Below, piece by piece: positions 17,936 to 27,028 of a stretch of 64,000 bases of DNA. Every line of letters starts with the position of its first letter. The stretch's first letter is position 1. Below the pieces are notes generated by a model that saw only the letters and a list, made by a program, of their open reading frames with translations, made no database searches and had not been told where the DNA came from. The translations under genes and the position numbers were made by a program. Origin of the DNA: Aeromicrobium sp. PE09-221 (GTDB lineage Bacteria; Actinomycetota; Actinomycetes; Propionibacteriales; Nocardioidaceae); assembly GCF_002174305.1 (NCBI RefSeq), contig NZ_MIJB01000021.1, positions 24,456-88,455 of the forward strand, written 5' to 3'.

Positions 17936-18225
17936 TTTCCCGGCAGGTTCGCCTGCGACAGATAGGCCGCCGCGCGGCGCAGGACCTCGACCTCCTGCTC
18001 CAGGAGCCGGTTGCGGCGCTTGAGCTCACGCAGCTCACTCGCCTGGTCCTCGGTCATCCCGGGCTTCACGCCCTCTTCGACATCGGCCTTCTTCAACCAA
18101 CCCGCGAGCGTCGCGGCGTGGATCCCGAAGTCCTTCGCGACTTCCTCGAGCGTGGTCTTCGAATCCCGGTTCCGAGCGACACGGACAACGTCTTCGCGGA
18201 ACTCCTTGGGGAACGACTTGGGCAC
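17932..18225 (-). CDS. IS3 OrfA (helix-turn-helix and leucine zipper)
   Basis: A 97-residue protein. KDFGIHAATLAGWLKKADVE is the DNA-binding helix-turn-helix, and ELRELKRRNRLLEQEVEVLRRA is a coiled coil used for multimer formation. GTG start with GGAGG nine bases ahead. In active IS3 elements, frameshifting near the OrfA end makes the OrfAB transposase. OrfA is intact here but OrfB is broken, so no functional fusion is expected. Confidence 0.92.
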   Translation of the reverse strand: MPKSFPKEFREDVVRVARNRDSKTTLEEVAKDFGIHAATLAGWLKKADVEEGVKPGMTEDQASELRELKRRNRLLEQEVEVLRRAAAYLSQANLPGK

Positions 18226-18336
18226 AGTGACATCCCTCCAGCCCGGCCTCTCGACCAGACAGATCAGTTGACACCTATCCGTGCAGCAGTCCCCGGCGAG
18301 CCGATCTACGGTGGGCCCGGCCGGTCCCTGGTTCAG

Positions 18337-18448
18337 GGAGGATGTGATCTCGCGGTTGTCATGACGACCGTCAACTCACATTCTCCGTCAGCGACCGACG
18401 GAAGATGTGTCTCTGCGGCTGCCAGAGCAACCGCGAAATCACATCCTG
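18337..18448. repeat. Two palindromic repeat units (GATGTG family)
   Basis: Unit one (18337-18385) has GGAGGATGTGA against TCACATTCTCC with the inner core GGTTGTCATGACGACC. Unit two (18400-18448) has GGAAGATGTG against CACATCC with the core GGCTGCCAGAGCAACC. They are near-copies of the units at 3.2-3.35 kb. They lie between the IS element and the 3' end of the pseudouridine kinase gene. No gene is visible between 18295 and 18450. Confidence 0.85.
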
Positions 18449-18450
18449 GG

Positions 18451-19320
18451 TCAGGGACGGGCGCCGCGCATCGTGATGCACCGCTCGGCGGTCGCGGTGC
18501 CGGCAGTGAGCGCCGTTCGCGGGTCACGGGTCCGCACCCATGCGGCGAGGAAGCCCGCGGTGAAGGCATCTCCGGCACCCGTCGTGTCCAGCACCTGAAC
18601 GCGAGGCGCCGTCACCTGGGTGCGGTCCTGGGCATCGACATAGGCCGCCCCCATCACCCCCAGCGTCACCACCACATGCCGGTAGGCGGCCGCGAGCGCA
18701 TCGAAGTCGACCACCGGTCCCGTTGCCCCGGCGAGCAAGCGCGCCTCGTCGATATTGGGCAGGACCAGGTCGACCCCAGCGGTCCACTCCATGAAGTCCG
18801 CGACCCCGCATTGCCGCAGGAAGCCCGTCGAGCTCGGATCGACGCTGATGCCGATCCCGCGCTCACGCGCGCCGCGAACCAACCCGGTGGCGACCGGACG
18901 GGTCTGCGGATCGAAGAACGTGTATCCCGTCAGATGCAACCATTCCACACGCTCCCAGACGTCCTCGGCGATGTCCTCCGGCGCGAGCGTGGCATTGGCC
19001 GCGCGGTCGACGTACATCGTGCGATCGCCCTCCGCGTCGAGCGTCAGCACGATCGTCGCCGTCGGCAGCAGCGGATCGGCGACGAGCCGTGCGTCCACAC
19101 CCACATCCCGCAGCGCGTCTCCGTGCCGTTCGACGCCGTCCGCGCCGACCTTGCCGACGAAGCGCGTGGGCGCCCCGAGGTGGCCGAGCCACGCGGCAGT
19201 GTTGGCGGCGGAGCCACCCGCCGTCATCCGGATCTCGGCATTGGTGTCGCTGCGCGGGGTGACGGGCTCCAGCGGACGCACCCCGATGTCATCCACGACA
19301 TCGCCGACGACGAGGATCAT
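18451..19320 (-). CDS. psuK: PfkB-family sugar kinase, likely pseudouridine kinase
   Basis: A 289-residue ribokinase-fold enzyme. The N-terminal MILVVGDVVDD and TAGGSAANTAAWLGHLGA (residues about 34-50) bind the sugar. The C-terminal DTTGAGDAFTAGFLAAW (about 245-262) holds the anion hole and catalytic Asp. It probably phosphorylates pseudouridine to its 5'-phosphate, because it is translationally coupled (ATGA overlap) to psuG, whose enzyme splits that product. I take the ATG at 19320 rather than the GTG at 19332 because of that overlap. Cytoplasmic. Confidence 0.85.
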   Translation of the reverse strand: MILVVGDVVDDIGVRPLEPVTPRSDTNAEIRMTAGGSAANTAAWLGHLGAPTRFVGKVGADGVERHGDALRDVGVDARLVADPLLPTATIVLTLDAEGDRTMYVDRAANATLAPEDIAEDVWERVEWLHLTGYTFFDPQTRPVATGLVRGARERGIGISVDPSSTGFLRQCGVADFMEWTAGVDLVLPNIDEARLLAGATGPVVDFDALAAAYRHVVVTLGVMGAAYVDAQDRTQVTAPRVQVLDTTGAGDAFTAGFLAAWVRTRDPRTALTAGTATAERCITMRGARP

Positions 19321-20219
19321 CGGCTCGCCCACGCGGCGGCGATCTCCGCGGCCACCCGGATGTTGTTGCGGGCGATGTCGAGGTTGACCCGCAGGCTCTG
19401 GCCGCCGGTGATGTCGACGATCGTCTGCAGCAGGAAGGGCGTGACGTCCTTGCCGGTCAATCCCTCATCCGTGGCACGGCTCAACGCCTCCGCAAGCGCC
19501 TCGTCATGGACCTTCGGGGCGAGCTGCTGGGCCAGCGGCAGCGGATTGGCGACGAGGATGCCGGCTGCCTCCCCGAGAGCGTCGCGGGCGGCCATCACCG
19601 ACGCCACCGCCGCGGCATCCGGGACGCTCCAATCGAGTTCGTGTCCCGAACTCGCGAGCCAGAAGCTCGGGAATTCAGTCGTGCGGTAGCCGAGCACCGG
19701 TACCGACAGCGTCTCCAAGCGTTCGAGCGTCGCGCCGATGTCGAGGATCGACTTGACCCCCGCCGACACGACCGTGATCGGCACGCGCGACAAGATGGTG
19801 AGATCGGCCGACTCGTCGAAACTCTGGCTGGCGCCTCGGTGCACTCCGCCCAGACCGCCCGTGGCGAAGACCCGGATGCCGGCGCGATCGGCGATGAACG
19901 AGGTCGCCGCGACGGTCGTGGCGCCGCTCGCACCCGTGCCGACGGCGACCGGGAGGTCGCGCACGGAGAGCTTGGCGATGTCCTCATTGGCGATACGGTC
20001 GAGCTCGTCCTCGGTCAGGCCCGCCTTGAGCCGGCCATCGAGCACCGCGACCGTCGCAGGCGTGACCCCCACATCGCGCAGCATCTGCTCGAACTCCCGC
20101 GCCGCGACGAGATTGTCCGGGCGCGGCAGCCCGTGGGAGATGATCGTGGACTCCAAGGCCACCACCGGGCGGCCTTGGGCGAGGGCGTCAGCGACATCGG
20201 GGGCAAGATCGACGTTCAT
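19317..20219 (-). CDS. psuG: Pseudouridine-5'-phosphate glycosidase
   Basis: A 300-residue enzyme that reversibly splits pseudouridine 5'-phosphate into uracil and ribose 5-phosphate, breaking the C-C glycosidic bond. The family motifs are clear: VALESTIISHGLPRP (Glu23), GTGASGATTVAAT, FATGGLGGVHRGA, and VSAGVKSILDIGATLE (Lys156, the Schiff-base lysine position). C-terminal ANPLPLAQQL and GKDVTPFLL also match. First gene of the two-gene psuG-psuK operon for recycling RNA pseudouridine. Confidence 0.96.
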   Translation of the reverse strand: MNVDLAPDVADALAQGRPVVALESTIISHGLPRPDNLVAAREFEQMLRDVGVTPATVAVLDGRLKAGLTEDELDRIANEDIAKLSVRDLPVAVGTGASGATTVAATSFIADRAGIRVFATGGLGGVHRGASQSFDESADLTILSRVPITVVSAGVKSILDIGATLERLETLSVPVLGYRTTEFPSFWLASSGHELDWSVPDAAAVASVMAARDALGEAAGILVANPLPLAQQLAPKVHDEALAEALSRATDEGLTGKDVTPFLLQTIVDITGGQSLRVNLDIARNNIRVAAEIAAAWASR

Positions 20220-20262
20220 CCGTCGAGGCTATCCACCACCCAGGGAACGCCCGACAACCCGG

Positions 20263-21852
20263 TCAACCGAATGCGGCACCCGCCCTTCGTCGGCCCGGAT
20301 CACCTGGAGCCGAACCCTCCGGCTCCTCACCACCGGTCACGGTGACGAAGGGATCCAGCAGACCGGGTGCGGCTTCGAGGGCGAAGCTCAGCCCGTCTTG
20401 CGCGTCGATGTCGGGGGTGTCGTAGCCGCCGTAGCCAGCAGCCGTCATCGCTGAGACGGTGCACAGGCCGAGACGCCGTTGCAGGAGCGATTCACGGACC
20501 ACGATGGTGCTCACCGCCGTGCGCTGCAGGACCGTGGTGGCGCGACTGACCAGACCGGACCGGGTGACGAGATAAGGCCCGCGGATCGCGTGGCCGAGTG
20601 CACGAAAGGCGACGACCGCCGCCCCCAGCGACACCGGCCAGATCACGGCCGCCGGCCACAGCACGGCGACGGGCACGACTCCGGCCACCGCCAGCCCGAC
20701 CAATGGCAGCGCCATCGCTGCGCTCAGGCCGGTGGCCCACCAGAGCCGGCGCCACAGCGCCGCCCGCGGATGCCTCGCGAGCGGTGCCTCGAAGAGATTC
20801 TCCTCGGTGCCGAGCACCTCGGTCACGACCCGCCGAGCGAACGCCACCGGCCCACGAGGCAGGATCGCGGCGGGCTGGCTCATCGACCACATGCTCAGCC
20901 CCGTGGTGATCACCGTGGTGTCGCTGACCCCCATCCAGCGCCACAGCACCGGCTCGGATATCTGGGCGCCGCGAAAACGGTTCTCATCGCGGCCGACCTC
21001 GCGGGTAGTGAACAGCCCGTGACGCGTCCGCAGCAGTGTCCCCTCGGCGCCGCGGACTCGGGCGAGCTCGAAGTTCCAATACTCGGTGAAGTAGTTCACG
21101 GCGAGTCCTGCGGCGCCGAAGACGCTGACCGCGAAGAATACGATCGCGACCGTGCCCGCCCAGCCGATGGCCGACCAGTCCAGCAGGCCCAGGATGAACC
21201 CGCTGACATCCAGCCCGAAGCTGTCCAGCAGCCAGAACCCGCCCCATCCGAGACCGAGGGCGAGCAGATACGCCCAGGCGTTGAACACATTGCAGATCAC
21301 CCAGCGGGGATCGAATCGGGCGAACACGCGAAGCGGCTCGTCGCGCCCCGGCCCCACCTCGGACGGCACCGGATCGCCGATCGCTGTGTCCCGCGGGTCC
21401 AGGAGCCGGTCCTGCAGCACTCGGGCATCGGCGGCGCTCAGGGCATCGAGCTCGAGAGCCGACTCGCCATCGGAGGCCTGCTGTCCCGCACCGATCTTCA
21501 CGACCCGCAACCCACCGAGGCGGTGGCGCAGTCGGGCCTCCACGTCGACGCTGCGAATACGGTCGCGCCGGATGGACCGATGCCTGCGTACGAAGACCCC
21601 GCTCTTCAGCTCGACATGCGCGGGACTGATCCGATAGCGGGTGAACACCCACCTCCAGGCATCGGCGATGGCACCGATGATCCCGAATGCCGCCAGCCCG
21701 ATCAGCGGCCAGATCTGCCCGCGACCCGCACCTGTGAGACCGACCGCCACCACCGCGGGCAGCGTCGCCAGGAGGCTCTGCGTCAGGTCGACCAAGACCA
21801 TCCGCACGCTCAGCTGCTCCCACCGTCCCGCGTGCTCGCTGCGTTCGCTCAT
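20263..21852 (-). CDS. YdbT-like protein with three bacterial PH domains
   Basis: A 529-residue membrane protein. Three bPH_2 domains are visible: YRISPAHVELKSGVFVRRHRSI (near residue 75), WNFELARVRGAEGTLLRTRHGL (near 260), and YLVTRSGLVSRATTVLQRTAVS (near 435). Paired hydrophobic spans precede each domain. The family (YdbT/YdbS) is membrane-bound and of unknown biochemical role; in bacilli its members are linked to resistance to membrane-active peptides. The start overlaps the stop of the YdbS-like gene by four bases. Begins MSER on a GAGCGA-rich 5' end, a motif repeated in this window. Confidence 0.87.
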   Translation of the reverse strand: MSERSEHAGRWEQLSVRMVLVDLTQSLLATLPAVVAVGLTGAGRGQIWPLIGLAAFGIIGAIADAWRWVFTRYRISPAHVELKSGVFVRRHRSIRRDRIRSVDVEARLRHRLGGLRVVKIGAGQQASDGESALELDALSAADARVLQDRLLDPRDTAIGDPVPSEVGPGRDEPLRVFARFDPRWVICNVFNAWAYLLALGLGWGGFWLLDSFGLDVSGFILGLLDWSAIGWAGTVAIVFFAVSVFGAAGLAVNYFTEYWNFELARVRGAEGTLLRTRHGLFTTREVGRDENRFRGAQISEPVLWRWMGVSDTTVITTGLSMWSMSQPAAILPRGPVAFARRVVTEVLGTEENLFEAPLARHPRAALWRRLWWATGLSAAMALPLVGLAVAGVVPVAVLWPAAVIWPVSLGAAVVAFRALGHAIRGPYLVTRSGLVSRATTVLQRTAVSTIVVRESLLQRRLGLCTVSAMTAAGYGGYDTPDIDAQDGLSFALEAAPGLLDPFVTVTGGEEPEGSAPGDPGRRRAGAAFG

Positions 21853-22373
21853 GTGGCGTCACCCGGGGTGAGCTGCGCGATCCGGGTCAGCTCCTCGGCG
21901 ACGCGGACCGCGGTGTCACGGTCCAATCCGCCGATATCGATGGCACCTCGCGATGATGCCGTGGTGACGCGCAATGTCGACAACCCCAGGAGCTGTTCGA
22001 GGGGACCCTGGACCGCGTCCACCGTCTGCACGCGGGCCAGCGGCGCGGCGCGCCACTCCCGCACCAGCCACCCCGTACGGGCGTAGACGGCTTCGGCACT
22101 GGTCTCCCATCGGTGGACCCGGTAGCGCCACAGCGGCTCGACCACCAGATCGACGACGAGCAGCACGGCCACCGCCACGACGACGAAGCCGAGCCACGAT
22201 CTGGCGCCCTCCCAGAACAGATAGCCGATGACAGAGACCGCAAGCAGCGCACCACCGAACAGCAGTGACTGCAGCATCCACCAGGCGATAGCCCGCCGCT
22301 CCACCGCATGCGCGGGCGGCCTGAGACTCACCGTGCCCTGTGCGGCACCTGCAGCCGGCCATAGATCACCCAT
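21849..22373 (-). CDS. YdbS-like protein with one bacterial PH domain
   Basis: A 174-residue protein with two hydrophobic spans (AWWMLQSLLFGGALLAV and WLGFVVVAVAVLLVVDLV). They are followed by one bPH_2 domain with WRYRVHRWETSAEAVYARTGWLVREWRAAPLARVQTVD. Ribosomes pass to ydbT through an ATGA overlap, so the two probably form a membrane complex. Nothing is visible in the 110 bp between it and dcd. Confidence 0.87.
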   Translation of the reverse strand: MGDLWPAAGAAQGTVSLRPPAHAVERRAIAWWMLQSLLFGGALLAVSVIGYLFWEGARSWLGFVVVAVAVLLVVDLVVEPLWRYRVHRWETSAEAVYARTGWLVREWRAAPLARVQTVDAVQGPLEQLLGLSTLRVTTASSRGAIDIGGLDRDTAVRVAEELTRIAQLTPGDAT

Positions 22374-22483
22374 GCCTCGACTCTAGGGACGACGACCGCC
22401 ACCGCGCATGTGCCGCTGGTCAGGGATCCGGCCCATGACTTCCGGCACCCCGGTGCCGGGGCCCAGTCGGCGGATGGAGAGGG

Positions 22484-23062
22484 TCAGCCGATCTCGGTGC
22501 GGTAGAAGTTCGCGTGCGAACGCGACGGGGTCGGGCCTCGCTGACCCTGATAGCGCGAGCCGTACTTCTCCGAGCCATAGGGATGTTCGGCGGCGGACGA
22601 GAGCTGGAAGAAGCACAGCTGCCCGATCTTCATGCCCGGATAGAGCTTGATCGGGAGGGTGGCCACGTTCGCGAGCTCCAGCGTGATGTGCCCGCCGAAA
22701 CCCGGATCGATGAAGCCGGCGGTGCTGTGGGTGAGCAGGCCGAGACGGCCGAGCGAGCTCTTGCCCTCCAGCCGGGCCGCGATGTCATCGGGCAGCGTCA
22801 CATACTCATAGGTCGAGCCGAGGACGAACTCCCCTGGGTGCAGCACGAAGGCGTCTTCGCCCTCCACCTCGACGGGACGCGTCAGATCCGACTGATCGGC
22901 GGCCGGATCGATGTGCGGATACTTGTGGTTGTCGAAGACCCGGAAGAGGCGGTCGAGACGCACGTCGATGCTCGACGGCTGGATCATCGTCGGCTCGAAG
23001 GGATCGAGGGCGACCCGTCCTCCGTCGATCTGGGCCAGGATGTCACGGTCGGAGAGCAGCAC
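22484..23062 (-). CDS. dcd: dCTP deaminase (possibly bifunctional deaminase/dUTPase)
   Basis: A 192-residue trimeric enzyme that converts dCTP to dUTP, or directly to dUMP in the bifunctional actinobacterial form. Conserved parts: GTG start [18 protein letters not shown] (28-37), [12 protein letters not shown] (98-109), [20 protein letters not shown] (111-130, with catalytic Glu129), and [15 protein letters not shown]. The C-terminal [13 protein letters not shown] is the nucleotide-closing tail. Single-gene unit. Confidence 0.96.
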   Translation of the reverse strand: MLLSDRDILAQIDGGRVALDPFEPTMIQPSSIDVRLDRLFRVFDNHKYPHIDPAADQSDLTRPVEVEGEDAFVLHPGEFVLGSTYEYVTLPDDIAARLEGKSSLGRLGLLTHSTAGFIDPGFGGHITLELANVATLPIKLYPGMKIGQLCFFQLSSAAEHPYGSEKYGSRYQGQRGPTPSRSHANFYRTEIG

Positions 23063-23071
23063 GTGCTCAAC

Positions 23072-24223
23072 CTAACGTATGGCGAGGCACCCGTTGAGGC
23101 CCTGATCGGCGAACCGGGCGCCGATCAGGCGGTGCGCGGCGGCATTCGGATGCAGGCGATCCGGCAGGGGCTCGCGCTCATGATCCTCGGGGCCGAACAG
23201 CGCCAGACCGTCGAGGTACGCGATGCGGGGGTCGTCGGCCTGCCGTCGCTCCACGATCCGGCGCAGGTCCTCACGCACGACCTCCATGGTCAAGCGACCG
23301 GCGGAGACCTCCTCGGGATCTCCCGTGGCTTGGAATGCCAACCGTCCCTCGGAAAAAGCTTGCGGATCGAAGGCTCCCGGCCCCGGGGTCTGCTCGTGGA
23401 TCGGACAGTAAACCGAGGACATGACGAGCAGGGGGGTGTCGGGATGTCCGTCGCGGATCGTGTCGAGGAAGCCGTCGACGGCCGGACCGAAGGCGCGCCG
23501 CCGCATCAGATCCGCGTTGACGATATTGATGCCGAGCTCGAGGCTGATGACATCCGCAGGGGCATCGCGCATCACCCGGGCGACGAAGGGGTCGAGCAGG
23601 GCACTGCCTCCGAATCCGAGGTTGGTCAGGTCGAGCCCCACCGCACGGGCAGCGACGACCGGCCAGCTGTCCGTCGGATGGATGGCATTGGATCCCTGGC
23701 TCACCGAGCTGCCGTAGTGCAGCCACGACCTCCGGTCCGACAGCGGACGTATCGGGGCGTCCGCACGCAGTCCGACCAGCTCGATCCGCTCGAAGTGCGG
23801 GAGCCAGATCTCGACCTCGTGCTCACCGGGCGGCAGCTCGAGGTCGAGGACCATCGAGGGTCCCTCGCGGACATCGGTGCTCCCGCTCGACAGATCGACC
23901 ACTCTGCGGTCACCGCCTGTGGAGACGCGCTGCTCGACCAGCTCGCCGTCTACGGTCACGTCATAGCTGGCGTCCGGCCGCGGGGGCACGCCGGCGAAGA
24001 CGACGGTGGTGCGGTGCGCCGTCAACTCCACCCGATCGGCACGCGTGCCGAAGGCCACGCGGACACCAGCCGGCTGCTCCTCGACCATCGCGAGCTGGGC
24101 GTCGGCGAGGGCACGCGCAATCGCGGGCAGGCGGTGGATGAGGAACCCTCGCGCGGTGCGTTGGAGCTCCGCGCCCCCTCGGACGAGACTCGTGTCGAGA
24201 GCGACATCGGTCCAGTCGGTCAT
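23072..24223 (-). CDS. SGNH-hydrolase (GDSL-like) esterase with N-terminal beta domain
   Basis: A 383-residue protein without a signal peptide. The first 170 residues are a beta-rich region as in two-domain SGNH esterases. The hydrolase domain has YGSSVSQG (nucleophilic Ser, block I), NLGFGGSAL (block II Gly), LELGINIVNAD (block III Asn) and DRLHPNAAAHRLIG (block V Asp and His). It would hydrolyse an ester or acetyl group on a small or sugar substrate in the cytoplasm. Lies 9 bp after dcd and divergent from an SDR gene. Confidence 0.87.
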   Translation of the reverse strand: MTDWTDVALDTSLVRGGAELQRTARGFLIHRLPAIARALADAQLAMVEEQPAGVRVAFGTRADRVELTAHRTTVVFAGVPPRPDASYDVTVDGELVEQRVSTGGDRRVVDLSSGSTDVREGPSMVLDLELPPGEHEVEIWLPHFERIELVGLRADAPIRPLSDRRSWLHYGSSVSQGSNAIHPTDSWPVVAARAVGLDLTNLGFGGSALLDPFVARVMRDAPADVISLELGINIVNADLMRRRAFGPAVDGFLDTIRDGHPDTPLLVMSSVYCPIHEQTPGPGAFDPQAFSEGRLAFQATGDPEEVSAGRLTMEVVREDLRRIVERRQADDPRIAYLDGLALFGPEDHEREPLPDRLHPNAAAHRLIGARFADQGLNGCLAIR

Positions 24224-24304
24224 CGGGCCAGTCTTTCACGCGCCGCGGACGGTCACGCACCGCGGTGATCTGCACGAGACCATGAGCATTCCTAGGCTGA
24301 TCAC

Positions 24305-25273
24305 ATGCCCCTTCCCTCACCGCTGGTCCGTGCCGTCGAGACCCTGCTGGACAAGTCCCTGGTCCTCGGATACTCCTCGATCGGCTGGTACATCCGACAG
24401 CCGTGGCTTCCGCCCTCCCCCGAGCCGGGATCGCTGACCGGACGGACGGTGATCGTGACCGGCGCGAGCTCCGGACTCGGTCGCGCCTCCGCCGCGGGTG
24501 CCGCTCAGCTCGGAGCCCGCGTGCGGCTCATCGGGCGCACGGCAGCCCGCCTCGAGGACGCCGCACGAGCGATCCGCCGCAGCCTGCCGCATGCCGATCT
24601 GGTGGTCGATGTCTGTGATGTGAGTGATCTCGACGCCGTCCGGGCGTGGTGCTCGACCATCGAGGAGCCGCTCCACGCCATCGTGCACAGCGCCGGCATC
24701 ATGCCGCCGGAGCGATCCGAGAGCGCCCAGGGCCACGAGCTGGCATTGGCCACGCATGTCCTCGGGCCACTGCTGATGAACGATCTCCTCCGCCCCCGGC
24801 TCCGCGAAGACGGCGACGCGCGGATCGTCTGGATCTCCTCGGGAGGCATGTACGCCGCGCCGCTGACCGAGGGTCTGGTCGCTGACCCCGAGTACCGGCA
24901 CGGGGAGTACAACGGCACCCGCGCTTACGCCCGCACCAAGCGCCTCCAAGTCGTCATGGCGCAACGCGAAGCCCGACAGCTGGGTGGTGACGGCATCACC
25001 GTCCACGCCATGCACCCCGGGTGGGCCGACACTCCGGGTGTCACGGCCTCGCTGCCGCGGTTCGCGGCGGTCGCCAAGCCGATCCTCCGGACCGCCGAGC
25101 AGGGTGCCGACACCGCCGTCTGGCTCACCGCCGCTCCTGAGGTGGGGACCGGCGACTTCTGGCAGGATCGCCGTCCTCGCTCCACGGACTTCCTCCCCTG
25201 GCAGCACACCTCGCGGGAGCTTGCCGACGTGGTGTGGCGCTACTGTCGCTCCGCTGCGGGGCTCGACGGCTGA
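24305..25273 (+). CDS. Short-chain dehydrogenase/reductase (DHRS12-like)
   Basis: A 322-residue NAD(P)-dependent oxidoreductase with an unusual N-terminal extension of about 45 residues (LDKSLVLGYSSIGWYIR) seen in the DHRS12 group. Then comes the Rossmann motif TGASSGLGRASA, HSAGIM, catalytic Ser in WISSGGMY, and YARTKR (Tyr and Lys of YxxxK). The extension could peripherally associate with membranes. Substrate unknown. Confidence 0.88.
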   Translation: MPLPSPLVRAVETLLDKSLVLGYSSIGWYIRQPWLPPSPEPGSLTGRTVIVTGASSGLGRASAAGAAQLGARVRLIGRTAARLEDAARAIRRSLPHADLVVDVCDVSDLDAVRAWCSTIEEPLHAIVHSAGIMPPERSESAQGHELALATHVLGPLLMNDLLRPRLREDGDARIVWISSGGMYAAPLTEGLVADPEYRHGEYNGTRAYARTKRLQVVMAQREARQLGGDGITVHAMHPGWADTPGVTASLPRFAAVAKPILRTAEQGADTAVWLTAAPEVGTGDFWQDRRPRSTDFLPWQHTSRELADVVWRYCRSAAGLDG

Positions 25274-25282
25274 GACGGACTG

Positions 25283-25468
25283 TCAGAAGGCCGCCGGGCG
25301 GTGCCGGGACCGCGGCTCGAGACGCCACAGTCCGCCGTAGGAGCACTCGAAGAACCGGTCCGCGTCCCACGTGGTGGCGACCACGCGTCCAGGCTGAGCA
25401 GCGTGGACGCACCCCATCGCACCGCAGACACAGCGCAGCATCGAGCGTCGCGGAGTATCGAAGGGCAT
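25283..25468 (-). CDS. Possible small Cys-rich protein (61 residues)
   Basis: An open frame with the cysteine cluster RCVCGAMGC near residue 12 and FFECSYGG near residue 40, spacing that could bind a metal. It lies convergent to the SDR gene, ten bases from its stop. No ribosome-binding site is apparent, and other overlapping frames exist, so this may not be a gene. No family recognised. Confidence 0.3.
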   Translation of the reverse strand: MPFDTPRRSMLRCVCGAMGCVHAAQPGRVVATTWDADRFFECSYGGLWRLEPRSRHRPAAF

Positions 25469-25538
25469 GGCGAAAAGCTACCGGCCCGGGCTCCCGGACG
25501 CATGCCGACCACGCATCCGCCCGCCGATGAGTCCGGGC

Positions 25539-26282
25539 CTACAGATCGGCGATGCCCTTGACGAGCGCGGCGAACGCTCCGATGAACGACATGACGATCA
25601 GCGCGATGCGCGCGTGGTGGTCACGCACATAGCGCTGACAGCGATCACCCACCACCACACCCGCCACGATGAGTGCCACGATCCCCAACCAGGTCGACAC
25701 CCCGAAGGACGGGCTCTGCGCGGGGTCCACGGCGAACTTGACGGACAGCGCGACGACATTGACCAGCACGAAGTACGGCTGGAGGGTCGCGGCGAATCCG
25801 CGTTGGGGCCAGCGCGAGATCACCGCGTACGCACTCACCGCCGGACCGCTCACACCGGCCAGCGCGTTGGTCGCGCCGGATATGACTCCCGTCAAGCACA
25901 TCGGGAGCCGCCCACGCACGGTGAACTCCGTGCGATGGAGCAGCAGCGAGATGACGAGTGCCGCGAGCACCAGCACGCTGACGACGATCGCGAGGGGCGC
26001 GGGCGGCAGCCGACGGGCCAGGAAGGCGGCCGGCACCGTGGCCGCCGCGGCCGGGACGGCGAGCCACCACAGTGAGGACCACTCGACGTCGGCCCAGACC
26101 CGCGCCATGATGATCGCCGACGAGACGAGACCGCAGACGAGCACCACGATCACACCCTCGTGCGCCCCCAGCACCATCACGAGGAAGGGCGCGACGAAGA
26201 GGGCGAAGCCGAGACCGGCGATCCGCTGGGCGATCGCACCCGCGAACACCGCCACGAGCACCGCTATCAGACCGACCGACAC
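25539..26282 (-). CDS. TauE/SafE-family membrane transporter
   Basis: A 247-residue protein with about eight hydrophobic spans and GTG start. The repeated family motifs are GLGFALFVAPFLVMVLG in the first half and GVISGATNALAGVSGPAVSAY in the second. Members export sulfite or sulfoacetate or carry related organic anions. The sulfonate cluster is 8 kb away and not linked. No other partner. Confidence 0.85.
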   Translation of the reverse strand: MSVGLIAVLVAVFAGAIAQRIAGLGFALFVAPFLVMVLGAHEGVIVVLVCGLVSSAIIMARVWADVEWSSLWWLAVPAAAATVPAAFLARRLPPAPLAIVVSVLVLAALVISLLLHRTEFTVRGRLPMCLTGVISGATNALAGVSGPAVSAYAVISRWPQRGFAATLQPYFVLVNVVALSVKFAVDPAQSPSFGVSTWLGIVALIVAGVVVGDRCQRYVRDHHARIALIVMSFIGAFAALVKGIADL

Positions 26283-26419
26283 CCGATGACCCTACGCGTC
26301 ACCCGCCCGCACGCAGCGAGCGGTGGGGAGGCGTCCATCGACTCGAGGTCATCGGACGCTCACCCACCGCTCGAGACCGGGAACGGACGCCTACTCACCG
26401 CGCCGGGCTGCAGGGGAGA

Positions 26420-27028
26420 TCAGGCGAGGGCGGCCTTCTCGTCGCCGATCCGGGTGTCGTCCCCGTGGCCGGTGTGGACGACGGTGTCCTCGGGCAAGGC
26501 GAACAGGCGTTCCTTGATCGAGGCCACGATCGTGTCGTGGTCCGAATAGGAACGGCCCGTGGCGCCGGGTCCGCCGTTGAACAGGGTGTCCCCGCTGAAG
26601 ACCACGCCGAGATCGGCCGAGTAAAGGCATGTGCTGCCGGGCGAGTGCCCGGGGGTGGCGATGGCGACGAGCTCGCTGCCGGCCACCTCGAAGCGGGCGC
26701 CATCGGTCAGGTCCTGGTCGGGCGAGGCCTGAGTGTTCTCGGCCTCCCAGAGCATCGTGTCCGCTGAGGGGAACCAGATCGGCGCGCCTGTCAGCCCCCG
26801 AAGCTCGACCGCGGCGTTGATGTGGTCGTTGTGCCCGTGCGTGAGGACGATGGCGAGGACCCGGCGCGATCCCACCGCCTCCGCGATCGCCGCGGCATCG
26901 TGCGGGGCGTCGATGACGATCACCTCGGAGTCGTCGCCGACGATCCACACATTGTTGTCGACATCCCAGGTGCCGCCGTCGAGGCTGAACTGCCCGGACG
27001 TCACCACCTTCTCGATCCGCGCGCTCAC
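26420..27028 (-). CDS. Metallo-beta-lactamase-fold hydrolase, mycothiol/formaldehyde-linked
   Basis: A 202-residue enzyme with the metal-binding motif THGHNDH (residues about 63-69), then [18 protein letters not shown] and [13 protein letters not shown] C-terminal His. It resembles glyoxalase-II-like thioester hydrolases. Its GTG start overlaps the stop of the mycothiol-dependent formaldehyde dehydrogenase by four bases, so it probably hydrolyses S-formylmycothiol or a related thioester made by that enzyme. That role is inferred from context. Confidence 0.87.
   Translation of the reverse strand: MSARIEKVVTSGQFSLDGGTWDVDNNVWIVGDDSEVIVIDAPHDAAAIAEAVGSRRVLAIVLTHGHNDHINAAVELRGLTGAPIWFPSADTMLWEAENTQASPDQDLTDGARFEVAGSELVAIATPGHSPGSTCLYSADLGVVFSGDTLFNGGPGATGRSYSDHDTIVASIKERLFALPEDTVVHTGHGDDTRIGDEKAALA

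Larger units (their letters stand above)
16995..18294 (-). mobile_element. IS3-family insertion sequence, about 1.3 kb, transposase broken
   Basis: The ends are imperfect inverted repeats. Left reads GGGGACTGTTGCACGATC from 16995; the right end, on the other strand, reads GGGGACTGCTGCACGGAT to 18294. Inside are orfA and orfB in the standard IS3 order on the minus strand, overlapping by four bases. I see no clear target-site duplication. It lies between a DUF4342 gene and the pseudouridine operon, so it disrupts nothing visible. Confidence 0.9.

Noticed and set aside
16991..18300. Target-site duplication around the IS3 element
   Set aside because: Left flank ends CGCG and right flank begins GGCG; no convincing 3-4 bp direct duplication.
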